DNA of 64,000 bases, taken from positions 1-64,000 of IMG/VR virus record IMGVR_UViG_3300047471_000189; one strand, written 5' to 3'. Origin of the DNA: a virus. How positions within the stretch are numbered: position 1 is the first letter of the stretch; each line of letters starts with the position of its first letter. The notes beneath the pieces are model-generated. The model was not told where the DNA came from. It was given only the letters and a program-made list of their open reading frames with translations, and made no database searches. This document shows positions 1 to 7,681 of this stretch, piece after piece. Made by a program: the position numbers and the translations under genes.

Positions 1-1
1 T

Positions 2-175
2 ATGCGTTCGGAAGATATCTATTGCCCCTGCGGTAAATGGATCGGTCAAGACTACCCCAACACGTGGCACGAACAAGGGTACTACGAAGGAATCAGCGAC
101 TACTGGAGCGAGAAATTGCAACGGTATTGCTGCTCACCCCAGTGCCTGAACGAAGCGGAGGAAAATGAAGAATAG
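2..175 (+). CDS. Small cysteine-rich protein, possibly 5'-truncated
   Basis: A 57-residue open frame starts with ATG two bases into the window, so the true start may lie upstream. It holds a Cys-Pro-Cys-Gly motif at residues 8-11 and a later Cys-Cys...Cys group (residues 43, 44, 48), a spacing that suggests a small zinc-binding protein. It overlaps the next ORF by 11 bases, as is usual in this early cluster. I do not recognise the family. Confidence 0.5.
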   Translation: MRSEDIYCPCGKWIGQDYPNTWHEQGYYEGISDYWSEKLQRYCCSPQCLNEAEENEE

Positions 176-425
176 CTTGTACTGGTCTTTCAACCTGCCG
201 TTGCAGATGTTACCCTACGGAGATGACTATCGCATCTTAAACTACATGCCCCACAGAGGATCAATTGCGTTCCTGAACATGAGCGATGTCCTCGGGGACC
301 AGACGAAAGAAGAGTTCTGCGAACAGGCTGCGCTCACGTTGGAGAATCTGGCCCGGTTGTTCCGGCAACTACACCAGAACAAAGTCAATCTAATTTACTA
401 CCCAGATGAAGGGATGAACAAATGA
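165..425 (+). CDS. Hypothetical protein, 86 aa
   Basis: This ORF overlaps the preceding ORF and the clamp-loader gene (ATGA overlap at 422-425). The protein has aromatic residues near the N-terminus and a helical, Glu/Leu-rich second half. No catalytic motif, membrane segment or cysteine pattern is visible. Its position suggests co-translation with the clamp loader, but no function can be assigned. Confidence 0.6.
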   Translation: MKNSLYWSFNLPLQMLPYGDDYRILNYMPHRGSIAFLNMSDVLGDQTKEEFCEQAALTLENLARLFRQLHQNKVNLIYYPDEGMNK

Positions 426-1345
426 GTAGCCTAGCGAACGATCTTAGACCCGAGTCTCTGGACCAAGTAATAGGACAGGACGCGGCCAAGCAAGCCATCA
501 AGTCCTTCGCCGCAAAAGGCAACTGGCCGAACGTGTTTCTGTTCTACGGACCGCCGGGAACAGGCAAGACCACGCTGGCCGAGATCGTAGCTAAGATGGT
601 GGGGGCCGATGAGTCGTGCATCCACAACATCAACGGATCTGTCCAGAACAAGGTGGAGGATGCCCGGGCACTGGCTGAGATGGCCGAGAGTGTGCCCTTC
701 ACCGGAACCCGGCGGGTATTCATCCTCAATGAGTTCCACCGGTTCACGGACGCCGCGCAGGACGCCCTCAAGGACCCGATGGAGAAGACCCCGGCAATGT
801 GGATCATCACCACTGACGCTCCGGACAAAATCAGCGCGGCCATCCTGTCCCGGGCGAAGCCTGCTACGTTCCAGCTTCATCTGCTTAATCTAGAGGGTAT
901 AGACATCCTCATAAACAGGGCCGGGATAGGGAGCGGGGAGCGGGCAGAGATCGGGAAATTCCTGTGGGACAAGCATATTCAATCCCCCCGGGAGATCCTC
1001 GGCATTGTTGACCAATACAAGGCCGGGGTTCCCCTCGAAAAAGCTGCCCACGGAGCCGAGCACGAGCCCCTCTACAAAGACGTGGCCGGTGCTGTACTAC
1101 GTGGGGATTGGACAAAAGCTTCGGCTGCGTTGTCCCAGATCAAGACCGGCGACAGTCGGGGGCTGATTGCTATCACCTCGGCGTTCTTCCGGTCGGAGCT
1201 ACTCAAGACCCCAGTCGGGGGACGCGCCGACGCTTTAGCCGCCTGCTTGGTCGGGATGGATCAGACCGGATTCGCAGACGGCGTGGCCTATGGGGCCGTG
1301 ACTGGGTTGCTGTATAAAGCTTGCAAAGTACTGGGGGCGAAATGA
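422..1345 (+). CDS. AAA+ sliding-clamp loader ATPase
   Basis: This 307-residue AAA+ protein resembles the small subunit of clamp loaders (RFC small subunit, T4 gp44, DnaX). Visible motifs are a Walker A loop GPPGTGKT at residues 43-50, a degenerate Walker B VFILNEFH around 99-106 with Asn where Asp is usual, a sensor-1-like IITTD at 128-132, and SRAK at 143-146 where clamp loaders usually have SRC. The C-terminal 100 residues fit the helical collar domain. It would open and load the clamp encoded at 15786-16844, using ATP. The altered SRC and Walker B residues are odd and could mean a diverged or partly active loader. No second loader subunit is visible here. Confidence 0.85.
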   Translation: MSSLANDLRPESLDQVIGQDAAKQAIKSFAAKGNWPNVFLFYGPPGTGKTTLAEIVAKMVGADESCIHNINGSVQNKVEDARALAEMAESVPFTGTRRVFILNEFHRFTDAAQDALKDPMEKTPAMWIITTDAPDKISAAILSRAKPATFQLHLLNLEGIDILINRAGIGSGERAEIGKFLWDKHIQSPREILGIVDQYKAGVPLEKAAHGAEHEPLYKDVAGAVLRGDWTKASAALSQIKTGDSRGLIAITSAFFRSELLKTPVGGRADALAACLVGMDQTGFADGVAYGAVTGLLYKACKVLGAK

Positions 1346-1536
1346 TCGTAAAACTAATTCAGAACGGAACCGCGCTCTACGTAAATTCGGATCAGATGGC
1401 CATCGTGTCACCGCATCCGCAGCTTATCAACCAAACCAACGTCACATTAGGCACCGGCATCAACGTTTTAGTCGAAGGCGCGGCCTCAGAGATCGCCGTT
1501 CTGTTTGGATACAAAGCGGCGTGGGTCACGGAATAA
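1342..1536 (+). CDS. Hypothetical protein, 64 aa
   Basis: I chose the ATG at 1342, which overlaps the clamp-loader stop codon (ATGA), over an upstream TTG. The short protein is rich in beta-forming residues and has no cysteines or membrane segment. It ends two bases before the 17-bp palindrome and promoter that precede the annealing-protein gene, so it is the last gene of the first transcription unit. Confidence 0.6.
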   Translation: MIVKLIQNGTALYVNSDQMAIVSPHPQLINQTNVTLGTGINVLVEGAASEIAVLFGYKAAWVTE

Positions 1537-1537
1537 G

Positions 1538-1554
1538 TTTCTCAAATTGAGAAA
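1538..1554. promoter_or_regulatory. 17-bp palindromic operator copy 1
   Basis: A perfect palindrome, TTTCTCAA-A-TTGAGAAA, has 8-bp arms around one central base. It sits just upstream of an extended -10 promoter (TATAAT at 1563-1568), where a bound protein would cover the -35 region. Four copies occur in the window. Confidence 0.7.
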
Positions 1555-1558
1555 AAGT

Positions 1559-1568
1559 GTGGTATAAT
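1559..1568 (+). promoter_or_regulatory. Extended -10 promoter for the annealing-protein gene
   Basis: The sequence GTGGTATAAT has a consensus TATAAT preceded by a TG extension. No good -35 box is present at 17-bp spacing, as expected for an extended -10 promoter. A ribosome-binding site (GGAGAG, 1581-1586) and the ATG at 1590 follow. Confidence 0.65.
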
Positions 1569-1589
1569 GGAGCATAAACAGGAGAGAAA

Positions 1590-2942
1590 ATGAGTCTGGA
1601 ATTTACAGAGCAGGAACTAGCTGCGATGCGTGCTGAATATTGCAAGGGTGCGACGGATACCCAGTTCGACCTATTCATCAGCGAGTGCAAGGCCCGCAAC
1701 TTGAGGCCCGGGGTTCACCTTGTTTTCCAACTTCGTAACTCGAAGGAGTACGACCCCTCAGTCGGAGCTTCCGTCTTTGTAAAGAAGCCCTATTGGATCA
1801 CGACCATCGCCGCCCTCAGACTTATAGCCCAACGCACCGGGGAATATCTTGGGCAAGGTCCTGATGAGTTTGTGTATCTGGATGACGCCGGGCTGCCGAC
1901 GATCAAATCCGATATTCCATTGCCTGTCAGTAAGACCGATCCAACTCCTCGCGAGCCGTGGGTGGCAAGGGCCAAAGTCTATCGCAAGGGGTTCGCTGAA
2001 CCGATGATCGGGATGGCGCGGTTTGAAGCCTACGCTGGCACCCGCAAGATAGATAAAAACAGCAATGAAGTGGTCCTAACCGACATGTGGCTCAAGCGGG
2101 GCAGCGAGCAGTTGCAGAAATGCGCTGAGGCTCTTGCGTTAAGAAAAGCCTTTGCCGAGGAAATGTCCGGACTCATGATCCTCGAAGAACTGAAGGAAGT
2201 CGAGGAGCACACAGCACCGGCAGCGGTAACCCCCGCCTCCGTGGTCCCGCTTCCTCCCTCCCCTCCAAAGGTCGACCAGACCCCGGCTGTGGGTAAGAAC
2301 GAGCCGAGGCCGGGAGAGAATGTAGTTTCCTTCCCAAAGTTAGGAACCCCCGCAGGCCCCATTGCGACTGTTCTTGCCGAGGGGGTTGTAATTGACAAGC
2401 ATCTTGGCCCGGTTCCTCCAGTTGACCCAAAACTGGCTGAAGCTCTAGCGGCAGTTCCGAGCCTGAAACCAGCCTCAGAACTTCCTGCTCCAAAGAAGCG
2501 CGGTCGCCAAGCCAAACCGAAGAGTCCAGATAATGGAATTCCTCCGGTAGAGGGGATCTCGGACGCGGATATAGCGTTAGCGGGAACCCCGGCCCCGGTT
2601 GACACCACCGATCCCAAGGTAGCTCAGGAATTCGTGGAGTCAGTAACCAGCTTCACCAGCGAAGAAGCGGCGGCTCAGGGCCTCCCGGAACCACCGGACC
2701 CGATCCCGTCGAAAGAAGAAGGAGCGGCGTTCGTAGCCCGTGCCCGTAAGCTGGTCGAACCCGGGGTAGACATCAAGAGCGTGGGGGACTACACCCTCAA
2801 GCTTGGAGACAAAACCTCGTCCAAGTACCTGACCGTAGGGGACTGGACCAAAGCTTTGACCAACCTCGAAGCGGCCAAGGCTGCCGGGACGTTGAAGGAA
2901 CTGGTGAAGGGGAAGGAGGTTCCACTTGGCGAGTTCCAATAA
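1590..2942 (+). CDS. RecT/Bet-family single-strand annealing protein
   Basis: The first 195 or so residues match the RecT/Redbeta (phage recombination protein Bet) pattern: an FISECKARNLRPG segment near residues 29-41, a beta-rich core, and the KCAEALALRKAF segment near 174-185. Such proteins coat ssDNA and anneal complementary strands during recombination-dependent replication. After about residue 200 there is a 250-residue tail rich in Pro, Ala and Lys with a small predicted folded part at the end. This makes the protein much longer than the usual 250-300 residues. The tail may dock partners such as SSB or the nuclease. The gene has its own promoter and SD. A copy of the 15-bp element lies in the tail-coding part. 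Confidence 0.85.
   Translation: MSLEFTEQELAAMRAEYCKGATDTQFDLFISECKARNLRPGVHLVFQLRNSKEYDPSVGASVFVKKPYWITTIAALRLIAQRTGEYLGQGPDEFVYLDDAGLPTIKSDIPLPVSKTDPTPREPWVARAKVYRKGFAEPMIGMARFEAYAGTRKIDKNSNEVVLTDMWLKRGSEQLQKCAEALALRKAFAEEMSGLMILEELKEVEEHTAPAAVTPASVVPLPPSPPKVDQTPAVGKNEPRPGENVVSFPKLGTPAGPIATVLAEGVVIDKHLGPVPPVDPKLAEALAAVPSLKPASELPAPKKRGRQAKPKSPDNGIPPVEGISDADIALAGTPAPVDTTDPKVAQEFVESVTSFTSEEAAAQGLPEPPDPIPSKEEGAAFVARARKLVEPGVDIKSVGDYTLKLGDKTSSKYLTVGDWTKALTNLEAAKAAGTLKELVKGKEVPLGEFQ
2524..2538 (+). repeat. 15-bp element copy 1 (14/15)
   Basis: GTCCAGATAATGGAA differs from the consensus GTCC[GA][AG]ATAATGGAC only in the last base. It lies inside the annealing-protein gene and is read as Ser-Pro-Asp-Asn-Gly. 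Confidence 0.6.
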
Positions 2943-3399
2943 GTGCGATCATTGTTTCCCGACAAATAAATCTCTTACCAACCTATCCAGCCCCGACGGG
3001 AAGAAAGTCCGGGCCGTCTGCGGTGTGTGCATGAAACTCGGGCCATTCTCTGAAATCAGTTGGGGAGACGCAGTCCAAAAATTCTGGGAACAGGAGAAAT
3101 CAATGTCCAACGAAGACTACAAACGTGGAGTTAAAGAAGCGCTTGACCTACCTATCTCCGGGGGATGGTACTCAGCGGAGCGCGTCAAGAATATCATTGA
3201 AGACAGACTCAGGACCCTCCTTGGACCACCCAAGAAGGTAACCAAGTGGGTCATCGTTCTTCCGGCCCCAATGCACGGCGAAGAATACATCTCTCAAGGT
3301 AGACTCTGGGACTCCAAGGAAGCCGCTGAAAAGTTCTCCAAACTCTACTACGTTAAAAACGTTGGGATATTCCCAATCGAGATCGAGGTTGAAATTTGA
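2926..3399 (+). CDS. Zinc-finger-like hypothetical protein, 157 aa
   Basis: A TTG start at 2926 is supported by a strong SD (AAGGAGG) six bases upstream, inside the end of the annealing-protein gene. The N-terminus carries CxxC pairs (residues 7/10 and 32/35), suggesting one zinc ribbon. The rest is mixed alpha/beta with no catalytic motif I recognise. An internal ATG at 3103 with a good SD (CAGGAG) might give a shorter form without the zinc ribbon. Confidence 0.6.
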   Translation: MASSNKCDHCFPTNKSLTNLSSPDGKKVRAVCGVCMKLGPFSEISWGDAVQKFWEQEKSMSNEDYKRGVKEALDLPISGGWYSAERVKNIIEDRLRTLLGPPKKVTKWVIVLPAPMHGEEYISQGRLWDSKEAAEKFSKLYYVKNVGIFPIEIEVEI

Positions 3400-3617
3400 C
3401 CCACTACAGCGTCCAGCTTCAGGACCAAGCCATACCCATGCCGGTCGAAGCTGAGAAGTTCAATTGTGAAGGAGACGGGTACACTGTGTTCTACGCCCGG
3501 CCTGCCCCGGGAGAGAAATTCGAAGAGGTAGCCCGGTTCCTAACCAAAAACGTAAAACTTGTTGAGGAGACATTATGCCAGACTACATTGTCAAAACGCA
3601 CGAAGGCCGGAATCTGA
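3396..3617 (+). CDS. Hypothetical protein, 73 aa
   Basis: The TTG start overlaps the upstream stop (TTGA). An alternative ATG is at 3438. No cysteine pattern, membrane segment or known motif is seen. The end overlaps the next gene by 43 bases, so the last codons are less certain. Confidence 0.45.
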   Translation: MTHYSVQLQDQAIPMPVEAEKFNCEGDGYTVFYARPAPGEKFEEVARFLTKNVKLVEETLCQTTLSKRTKAGI

Positions 3618-4156
3618 TTATCACCGCAGACGAATATTCCTACGACGGGAAAGCTGAACTGCATCTGTTCCTTACCAACCACAAAGTCGTGGCGACCGTT
3701 CCGTTTAACGCTGCTTTCTCTGTCGCCGAGTACGACGACGCCTACCAAGCGGACTACCACAACGATGACAGCGACCCGCTCGAAGACGAAGCTCCTTGTC
3801 TCTGCAACGCGCTGGACGACTTTTCCAAGTCGGAGACGTTCTTCGACACGGTGGTCAGCATCATCGAGTACTACCACAACGTGATAGCGAAAGAGACGGC
3901 TGAGGCCCCCGTTCAAGCGTGCCCCGTTCCCGAGACACCGACAGCGGTTCCGGACGTCCAGACCGAGCAGTACCCAATCGAGCACTGGCGGACCGTCAGC
4001 GGAGAAGAGTTCTACGGGTTCTGGGTGGGCGGAAAGTTTGTCCACTTCACTTACAAAGATACCGCCGAACTCGGACGTGAAGATCAAATCAACAAACCGG
4101 AGTCCGTTGTCTGGGCCTACAAAGACCTGATCGGCGGAACGAGGTTGGAGGACTAA
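3575..4156 (+). CDS. Acidic hypothetical protein, 193 aa
   Basis: The ATG at 3575 has the SD GAGGAG. The protein is acidic, with a central linker around residues 110-130 rich in Pro and Ala. The last 50 residues contain a compact aromatic segment (EEFYGFWVGGKFVHF). Its stop codon overlaps the SSB start (TAATG), so the two are translationally coupled. This suggests a link with ssDNA metabolism but does not prove one. Confidence 0.6.
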   Translation: MPDYIVKTHEGRNLIITADEYSYDGKAELHLFLTNHKVVATVPFNAAFSVAEYDDAYQADYHNDDSDPLEDEAPCLCNALDDFSKSETFFDTVVSIIEYYHNVIAKETAEAPVQACPVPETPTAVPDVQTEQYPIEHWRTVSGEEFYGFWVGGKFVHFTYKDTAELGREDQINKPESVVWAYKDLIGGTRLED

Positions 4157-4620
4157 TGAGCAAGGGATTTAGCTTCGCACAAATAGGCGGTACCCTCGGA
4201 AAAGATCCGGAATCTAGGTCGACTTCTGGGGGCACCAAAATCGTTTCCTTCTCTCTTGCCGTAGAAAAAGGCTTCGGCGAGAAGGCCAGCACCTCTTGGT
4301 TTAATATTATTTCGTTTGACAAGAACGCGGAGTTCGCGGAGAAGTACCTCAAGAAAGGCAAGTCCGTAACCGTGTGCGGAGACCTTCAGATTCGCTCGTG
4401 GGACGACAAGAACTCCGGGCAAAAGAGGTACACCACGGAGATCACTGCGTACAAGATCGACTTCGCGGACAGCGGTACACGGTCTGGCGGAGGGGAACAG
4501 CAGGGACGATCTGCACCAGCCCCGCAGGCGAGGCAGGAGGCGGCAGCGCCGACCCGGGCCGGGTACGACACAGCCCGCACTGACTCGTTCAACGGAGAGG
4601 ACGACGATATCCCGTTCTAG
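4156..4620 (+). CDS. ssb: Single-stranded DNA-binding protein (SSB)
   Basis: The 154-residue protein has an N-terminal OB-fold region of about 105 residues (GTLGKDPES... SLAVEK... WFNII... KGKSVTVCGDLQ). A Gly/Gln/Ala/Pro-rich linker follows, then the C-terminal acidic tip DDDIPF. This matches bacterial SSB in length and architecture. The acidic tip is the usual docking site for recombination and replication partners. The protein would protect ssDNA at phage replication forks and work with the annealing protein, helicases and primase in this cluster. Confidence 0.92.
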   Translation: MSKGFSFAQIGGTLGKDPESRSTSGGTKIVSFSLAVEKGFGEKASTSWFNIISFDKNAEFAEKYLKKGKSVTVCGDLQIRSWDDKNSGQKRYTTEITAYKIDFADSGTRSGGGEQQGRSAPAPQARQEAAAPTRAGYDTARTDSFNGEDDDIPF

Positions 4621-4627
4621 AGGACAA

Positions 4628-4873
4628 ATGAAAATCACAGTAACTCAGAAACACATAGATTTCGGTCTCCGGGGGTCCTGTAGCAGGGACCCCATTTGCT
4701 TGGCTATGCTGGAGGCGGGGCTCGACGATCCGTGGGTAAGTCTCCAATACCTGCGATGGAGTAAAAACAGAAGAACTTACTTCCATCCAATCCCGGAAAG
4801 TGTTATACTGTTCATGAAAAGATTTGACAACCAGAGGCCAACCGGGCCATTCATATTCGAGGTGGAGTTATGA
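4628..4873 (+). CDS. Hypothetical protein, 81 aa
   Basis: The gene starts 7 bases after the SSB stop with an AGGAC SD. The N-terminal half (ITVTQKHIDFGLRGSCSRDPICLAM) looks like small phage proteins with a conserved RGSxxxDPxxLA segment, but I cannot name the family. No membrane segment is visible. Confidence 0.6.
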   Translation: MKITVTQKHIDFGLRGSCSRDPICLAMLEAGLDDPWVSLQYLRWSKNRRTYFHPIPESVILFMKRFDNQRPTGPFIFEVEL

Positions 4874-5040
4874 CAGCTAAAGAGATTCGTAATACAAATT
4901 GGATATCAGGAGTCGAAACCCTAGCGATTGCGGAGTTTCTCCAAGAAATTGCGGCCCAACTAGCCGACCTAAACGAACTGTTCAAAGGTACTGTATCTGA
5001 GGATGGATGTTCCCTCGACGTATCATTTTTACCGAAGTAG
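4870..5040 (+). CDS. Hypothetical protein, 56 aa
   Basis: The ATG overlaps the preceding stop (ATGA) and has GGTGGAG upstream. A central amphipathic helix (residues 15-40, Leu/Ala/Ile-rich) could mediate oligomerisation. The stop codon touches a copy of the 15-bp element. Confidence 0.55.
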   Translation: MTAKEIRNTNWISGVETLAIAEFLQEIAAQLADLNELFKGTVSEDGCSLDVSFLPK

Positions 5041-5054
5041 TCCGAATAATGGAC
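5040..5054 (+). repeat. 15-bp element copy 2 (exact)
   Basis: GTCCGAATAATGGAC lies between two small genes, one base into the upstream stop codon and just ahead of the SD of the gene at 5065. Confidence 0.75.
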
Positions 5055-5064
5055 AGGAGGGGTG

Positions 5065-5214
5065 ATGGCGAAGTGGAGAGTGACCGTTAATTACTGGGAG
5101 TGGGAAGGCGAAGCCGACGACGAAGGCGATGCGCTGATGCAGGCCGACTACGACTTCGGCTTCATGAGCGAAGCTAGTGCAGAAGAAATCTCCGACGACG
5201 AAGAGGAGGGGTGA
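5065..5214 (+). CDS. Small acidic protein, 49 aa
   Basis: The ATG follows AGGAGGGGTG and the stop overlaps the next ATG (TGATG). The sequence has an aromatic N-terminal segment (VTVNYWEWEGEA), then a strongly acidic C-terminus (DDEEEG). It resembles small acidic phage proteins that can mimic DNA or bind basic partners, but no family is recognised. Confidence 0.55.
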   Translation: MAKWRVTVNYWEWEGEADDEGDALMQADYDFGFMSEASAEEISDDEEEG

Positions 5215-5465
5215 TGCGTATTCTGTGTAAGCTGATGGGGTGCGAAACCGGTCTCAGTCCATGCTGCCGCCGCTGCGGTTCCGACCTGTACGAATATGAC
5301 TTCATTCAACAAGGTTGGTTACAACCGTGGTTCAGAGCCGTCTGGTGGGTTGCCTCCAAGCAGGAGTGGATACGCCACAGGTGCGATGTGTGCAGGAAGC
5401 CGATGTATTTCACTGACGCGAGTTGCTGCTCAGAAGAATGTTACGAAGATTGGTACCCGTTTTAA
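5214..5465 (+). CDS. Cysteine-rich zinc-binding protein, 83 aa
   Basis: I chose the ATG at 5214 over a GTG one codon earlier. Ten cysteines occur in clusters: CxxxxxC near the N-terminus, CCRRC, CDVC and CCSEEC. The layout suggests two treble-clef or zinc-ribbon folds. A Trp-rich stretch lies between them. The C-terminal cluster (CDVC...CCSEEC) resembles small zinc-finger proteins common in phages. Its partner is unknown. Confidence 0.6.
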   Translation: MRILCKLMGCETGLSPCCRRCGSDLYEYDFIQQGWLQPWFRAVWWVASKQEWIRHRCDVCRKPMYFTDASCCSEECYEDWYPF

Positions 5466-5474
5466 GGAGGGGTG

Positions 5475-5663
5475 ATGGGACGAGAATTTGATGCTGCCGG
5501 GGAATATTTGATTATGAACGGGATCAACCTTGGGGATCAAGTACCAGCACACAAGGTCCGGGAACTGCTGGCTAACTTTCACAGAGAGAACCCGTATGTA
5601 GTCGGCTCTCAGTTCAAGCAATGGTGGAAAGACCACATCCATTATGCCCCCAAAGAAAAGTAG
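5475..5663 (+). CDS. Hypothetical protein, 62 aa
   Basis: The gene begins at the third copy of an identical SD-start module (AGGAGGGGTGATG). The product is a small, mainly helical protein with a basic, aromatic C-terminus (FKQWWKDHIHYAPKEK). It overlaps the helicase gene by 20 bases. No motif is recognised. Confidence 0.55.
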   Translation: MGREFDAAGEYLIMNGINLGDQVPAHKVRELLANFHRENPYVVGSQFKQWWKDHIHYAPKEK

Positions 5664-6681
5664 TCCAAAACCGATTACTCTGAACGACGAGCAACGATCT
5701 GTAGTCGATGCTCGGACTGGGTACTGGTGCTGCATGGCGGGTCCCGGGAGCGGCAAGAGTGCGTCCATTGTGGCCCGGTTCGCTGCCCTGATCCAAGAAG
5801 GGGTCAGCCCGGACGACATCCTTTCCCTCAGCTTCACCAAGACGGCAGCGAAGAACCTGCGCGACCGGGTAGAAGCTCAGGTCGGACAGCTAACCACAAC
5901 CCAAACCGCCGGGGCCGTGACGTTCCATTCTCTCGCCCTTTCGTTTGCTCAGGAGCAGAGAGATGATTTTGGTTTTGACCTTGCGGAGTTTCCTCTTGCC
6001 GACGAACCGACAGCCAACAAATTGTCCGGAGAATCTGCCCGACGATTTGAAGTTAATCCCCGCGATCTTCGGCCCGTTATCAGCCTTTGGAAACGAAAAC
6101 GGCTTCGTCCTGCTGCGGTCATTAAAGATTGTGAAAATAAGCTTGATGCCAAAGGACTGAAGCTGGGGCTGGCCTACAAGGACTACGAGAAGCGGTGCCG
6201 GGAGAAGGGCGTGCTCGACTTCGACAGCCTGATTCTGGAGATGGTTGAGATCCTAGATAAGAAACCGGGAGTGAGAGCGCGATGGAAAAGAAACTGGCTG
6301 CAACTGGACGAGAGTCAGGACATGTCGAAGATCGAGTGGGATTTGGCCAGACTGGTATCTGGCAAGAGCGTTCTCGCAGTGGGGGACGTATCTCAGGGTA
6401 TCTACGGCTTCCGTGGGTCGGACCCGAAAATATTCGCGGAGATGGGCGCTATTTTCCCGGGGACACAAATTTTATACTTGGCTTGCAACTACAGGTCGAC
6501 GCCCCAGATTGTTCAATTTATCAAACCCATAGCGGCCAGCCAAGACCTCGCCGCCTTGTTCCACACGAGTAATCCAGCCGGGCCGGAGCCCACGATACGC
6601 GGCTTCAACTCCCCCGGAGAAGAGGCGAACTGGGTGGTATCTAAAATTAAGGAGTCTTTATGTCAGACAACAACAGTCTAG
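5644..6681 (+). CDS. UvrD/Rep (SF1A) helicase, N-terminal half of a split gene
   Basis: This half carries SF1A motifs I (GPGSGKSA, residues 33-40), Ia/Ic (TFHSLA, 93-98), II (LDESQD, 221-226, with Ser in place of Phe), III (GDVSQGIYGFRGSD, 247-260) and IV (NYRS, 282-285). It stops about 60 residues after motif IV, where an intact UvrD would continue into domain 2A. The missing part, with motifs V and VI, is encoded separately at 8265-9095. The last six codons are read from the start of the next gene in another frame. Each half alone lacks a complete ATPase, so activity would require assembly of the two chains. Confidence 0.85.
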   Translation: MPPKKSSPKPITLNDEQRSVVDARTGYWCCMAGPGSGKSASIVARFAALIQEGVSPDDILSLSFTKTAAKNLRDRVEAQVGQLTTTQTAGAVTFHSLALSFAQEQRDDFGFDLAEFPLADEPTANKLSGESARRFEVNPRDLRPVISLWKRKRLRPAAVIKDCENKLDAKGLKLGLAYKDYEKRCREKGVLDFDSLILEMVEILDKKPGVRARWKRNWLQLDESQDMSKIEWDLARLVSGKSVLAVGDVSQGIYGFRGSDPKIFAEMGAIFPGTQILYLACNYRSTPQIVQFIKPIAASQDLAALFHTSNPAGPEPTIRGFNSPGEEANWVVSKIKESLCQTTTV

Positions 6682-7049
6682 GTCAATCGCAATTCGCGAG
6701 CCAGCAATGCAGCGACATATACGGGTTGCAAGGCTCTTTCGGGGGGTTCTGGGGTAACCTGCTAGGTGGTGTTGGGATCACGGGTTCGTGCTCGATGATG
6801 TTCTCCAGCTACGATGAATACGCCAGATACGTGACCCGTGGGCTGCCAGTGGCTCCCGACGCCGACGGCTGGTATGAGTACATAGGCAACGCCCCAACCA
6901 AAGAAGCCCTGTGCCAGTTCAAACAAGGGCACGAGGAGAACGAAGGGGAACCGTGGGTGGGGTACGCCGATTTCCACCCGGAATTCAACGTGGCTTACCT
7001 CAAGTGGAGATACACCGGCATCTCCAAGGAGCAAGGGTATGGGAAATGA
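6660..7049 (+). CDS. Hypothetical protein, 129 aa
   Basis: The ATG follows AAGGAGTC and overlaps the end of the helicase N-half. The N-terminal 45 residues are Gly/Ser/Gln-rich and contain a hydrophobic glycine-rich stretch (YGLQGSFGGFWGNLLGGVGITG) that is too short and polar to be a sure membrane helix. The C-terminal part is acidic and aromatic. It is the first gene of the cassette separating the two helicase halves. Confidence 0.6.
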   Translation: MSDNNSLGQSQFASQQCSDIYGLQGSFGGFWGNLLGGVGITGSCSMMFSSYDEYARYVTRGLPVAPDADGWYEYIGNAPTKEALCQFKQGHEENEGEPWVGYADFHPEFNVAYLKWRYTGISKEQGYGK

Positions 7050-7134
7050 CTGGATGTCCAACTTAGGTCTGGCGCTGTTTGTGTTGTTCGCGCTGATCGC
7101 TTATTACAAGTATGACCAAGGGGATTGGTTCTAA
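7039..7134 (+). CDS. 31-aa single-span membrane protein
   Basis: A short ORF follows an AAGGAG SD (7026-7031). Residues 9-23 form one hydrophobic helix (LGLALFVLFALIAYY), with a charged C-terminus (KYDQGDWF). This is typical of small phage membrane proteins. No function is evident. Confidence 0.5.
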   Translation: MGNDWMSNLGLALFVLFALIAYYKYDQGDWF

Positions 7135-7139
7135 TACTT

Positions 7140-7156
7140 TTTCTCAAATTGAGAAA
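7140..7156. promoter_or_regulatory. 17-bp palindromic operator copy 2
   Basis: A perfect TTTCTCAAATTGAGAAA lies between the 31-aa gene and the first DUF551-like gene. Its right arm runs directly into the SD AAGGAG (7155-7160), so a bound protein could also block translation or transcription here. Confidence 0.7.
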
Positions 7157-7166
7157 GGAGTCTGTA

Positions 7167-7508
7167 ATGGAAAAGTGGATAAGCGTACGCGAGAAGATGC
7201 CGCCGAACACCGTATCGGTTCTGGTGTGGTGTCCGGAACGGAAGAACAAGTATACAGCCTGTTGGGTTGCTCCAAAATGGAGACACTTCGGAGGAATCTC
7301 GTTCGAAGAACTACACGAAGACGTGACACACTGGAGACCTACCCCTGAACCACCTCCTCCACCCCTTACCAAGAAAGAACAAATCGTGGAAACGATTGTC
7401 GACACGATCCAGAAGATTGGTCGTATGCCGACGTGGGGAGATGAAATCCGTCCGTTTGCAAAAACCTTGGCGCATGAAATTCTTCATGATCTCGGGGAGT
7501 CCAAATAA
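7167..7508 (+). CDS. DUF551-like protein, 113 aa
   Basis: The N-terminal 60 residues match the DUF551 pattern: WISVREKMPPN at the start, a hydrophobic VSVLVW strand, and VTHWRPTPEPPPPP at the end. A Pro-rich linker and a helical extension (residues 70-113) follow. DUF551 proteins are common in phages and have no settled function. Another DUF551-like gene lies at 7678-8079 in the same cassette. Confidence 0.65.
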   Translation: MEKWISVREKMPPNTVSVLVWCPERKNKYTACWVAPKWRHFGGISFEELHEDVTHWRPTPEPPPPPLTKKEQIVETIVDTIQKIGRMPTWGDEIRPFAKTLAHEILHDLGESK

Positions 7509-7513
7509 TGGAC
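7499..7513 (+). repeat. 15-bp element copy 3 (exact)
   Basis: GTCCAAATAATGGAC contains both the TAA stop of the upstream gene and the ATG start of the next one. Confidence 0.7.
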
Positions 7514-7681
7514 ATCGATCCGAAAGAGATTACCATCGGGGAGTACGCCGACTATTACATCGAGTGGGACGGTATGGTTGAGAGCGGACCCGGTTGCCTA
7601 GAACGTATGCAGGCTAGAATCGACGCTTTGCCTGACGGTCACCGGAGCAAGGTTCAGTTGATACCCAAGGAGTCCGAATGA
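7508..7681 (+). CDS. Hypothetical protein, 57 aa
   Basis: The ATG sits inside a 15-bp element and the stop overlaps the next ATG. The product is small and acidic (EYADYYIEWDGMVES), with no motif recognised. Tight overlaps on both sides support it being a real gene. Confidence 0.5.
   Translation: MDIDPKEITIGEYADYYIEWDGMVESGPGCLERMQARIDALPDGHRSKVQLIPKESE

Noticed and set aside
2030-2617. A 195-codon frame antisense to the annealing-protein gene
   Set aside because: It is a shadow of the Pro/Ala-rich tail codons with no start signals.
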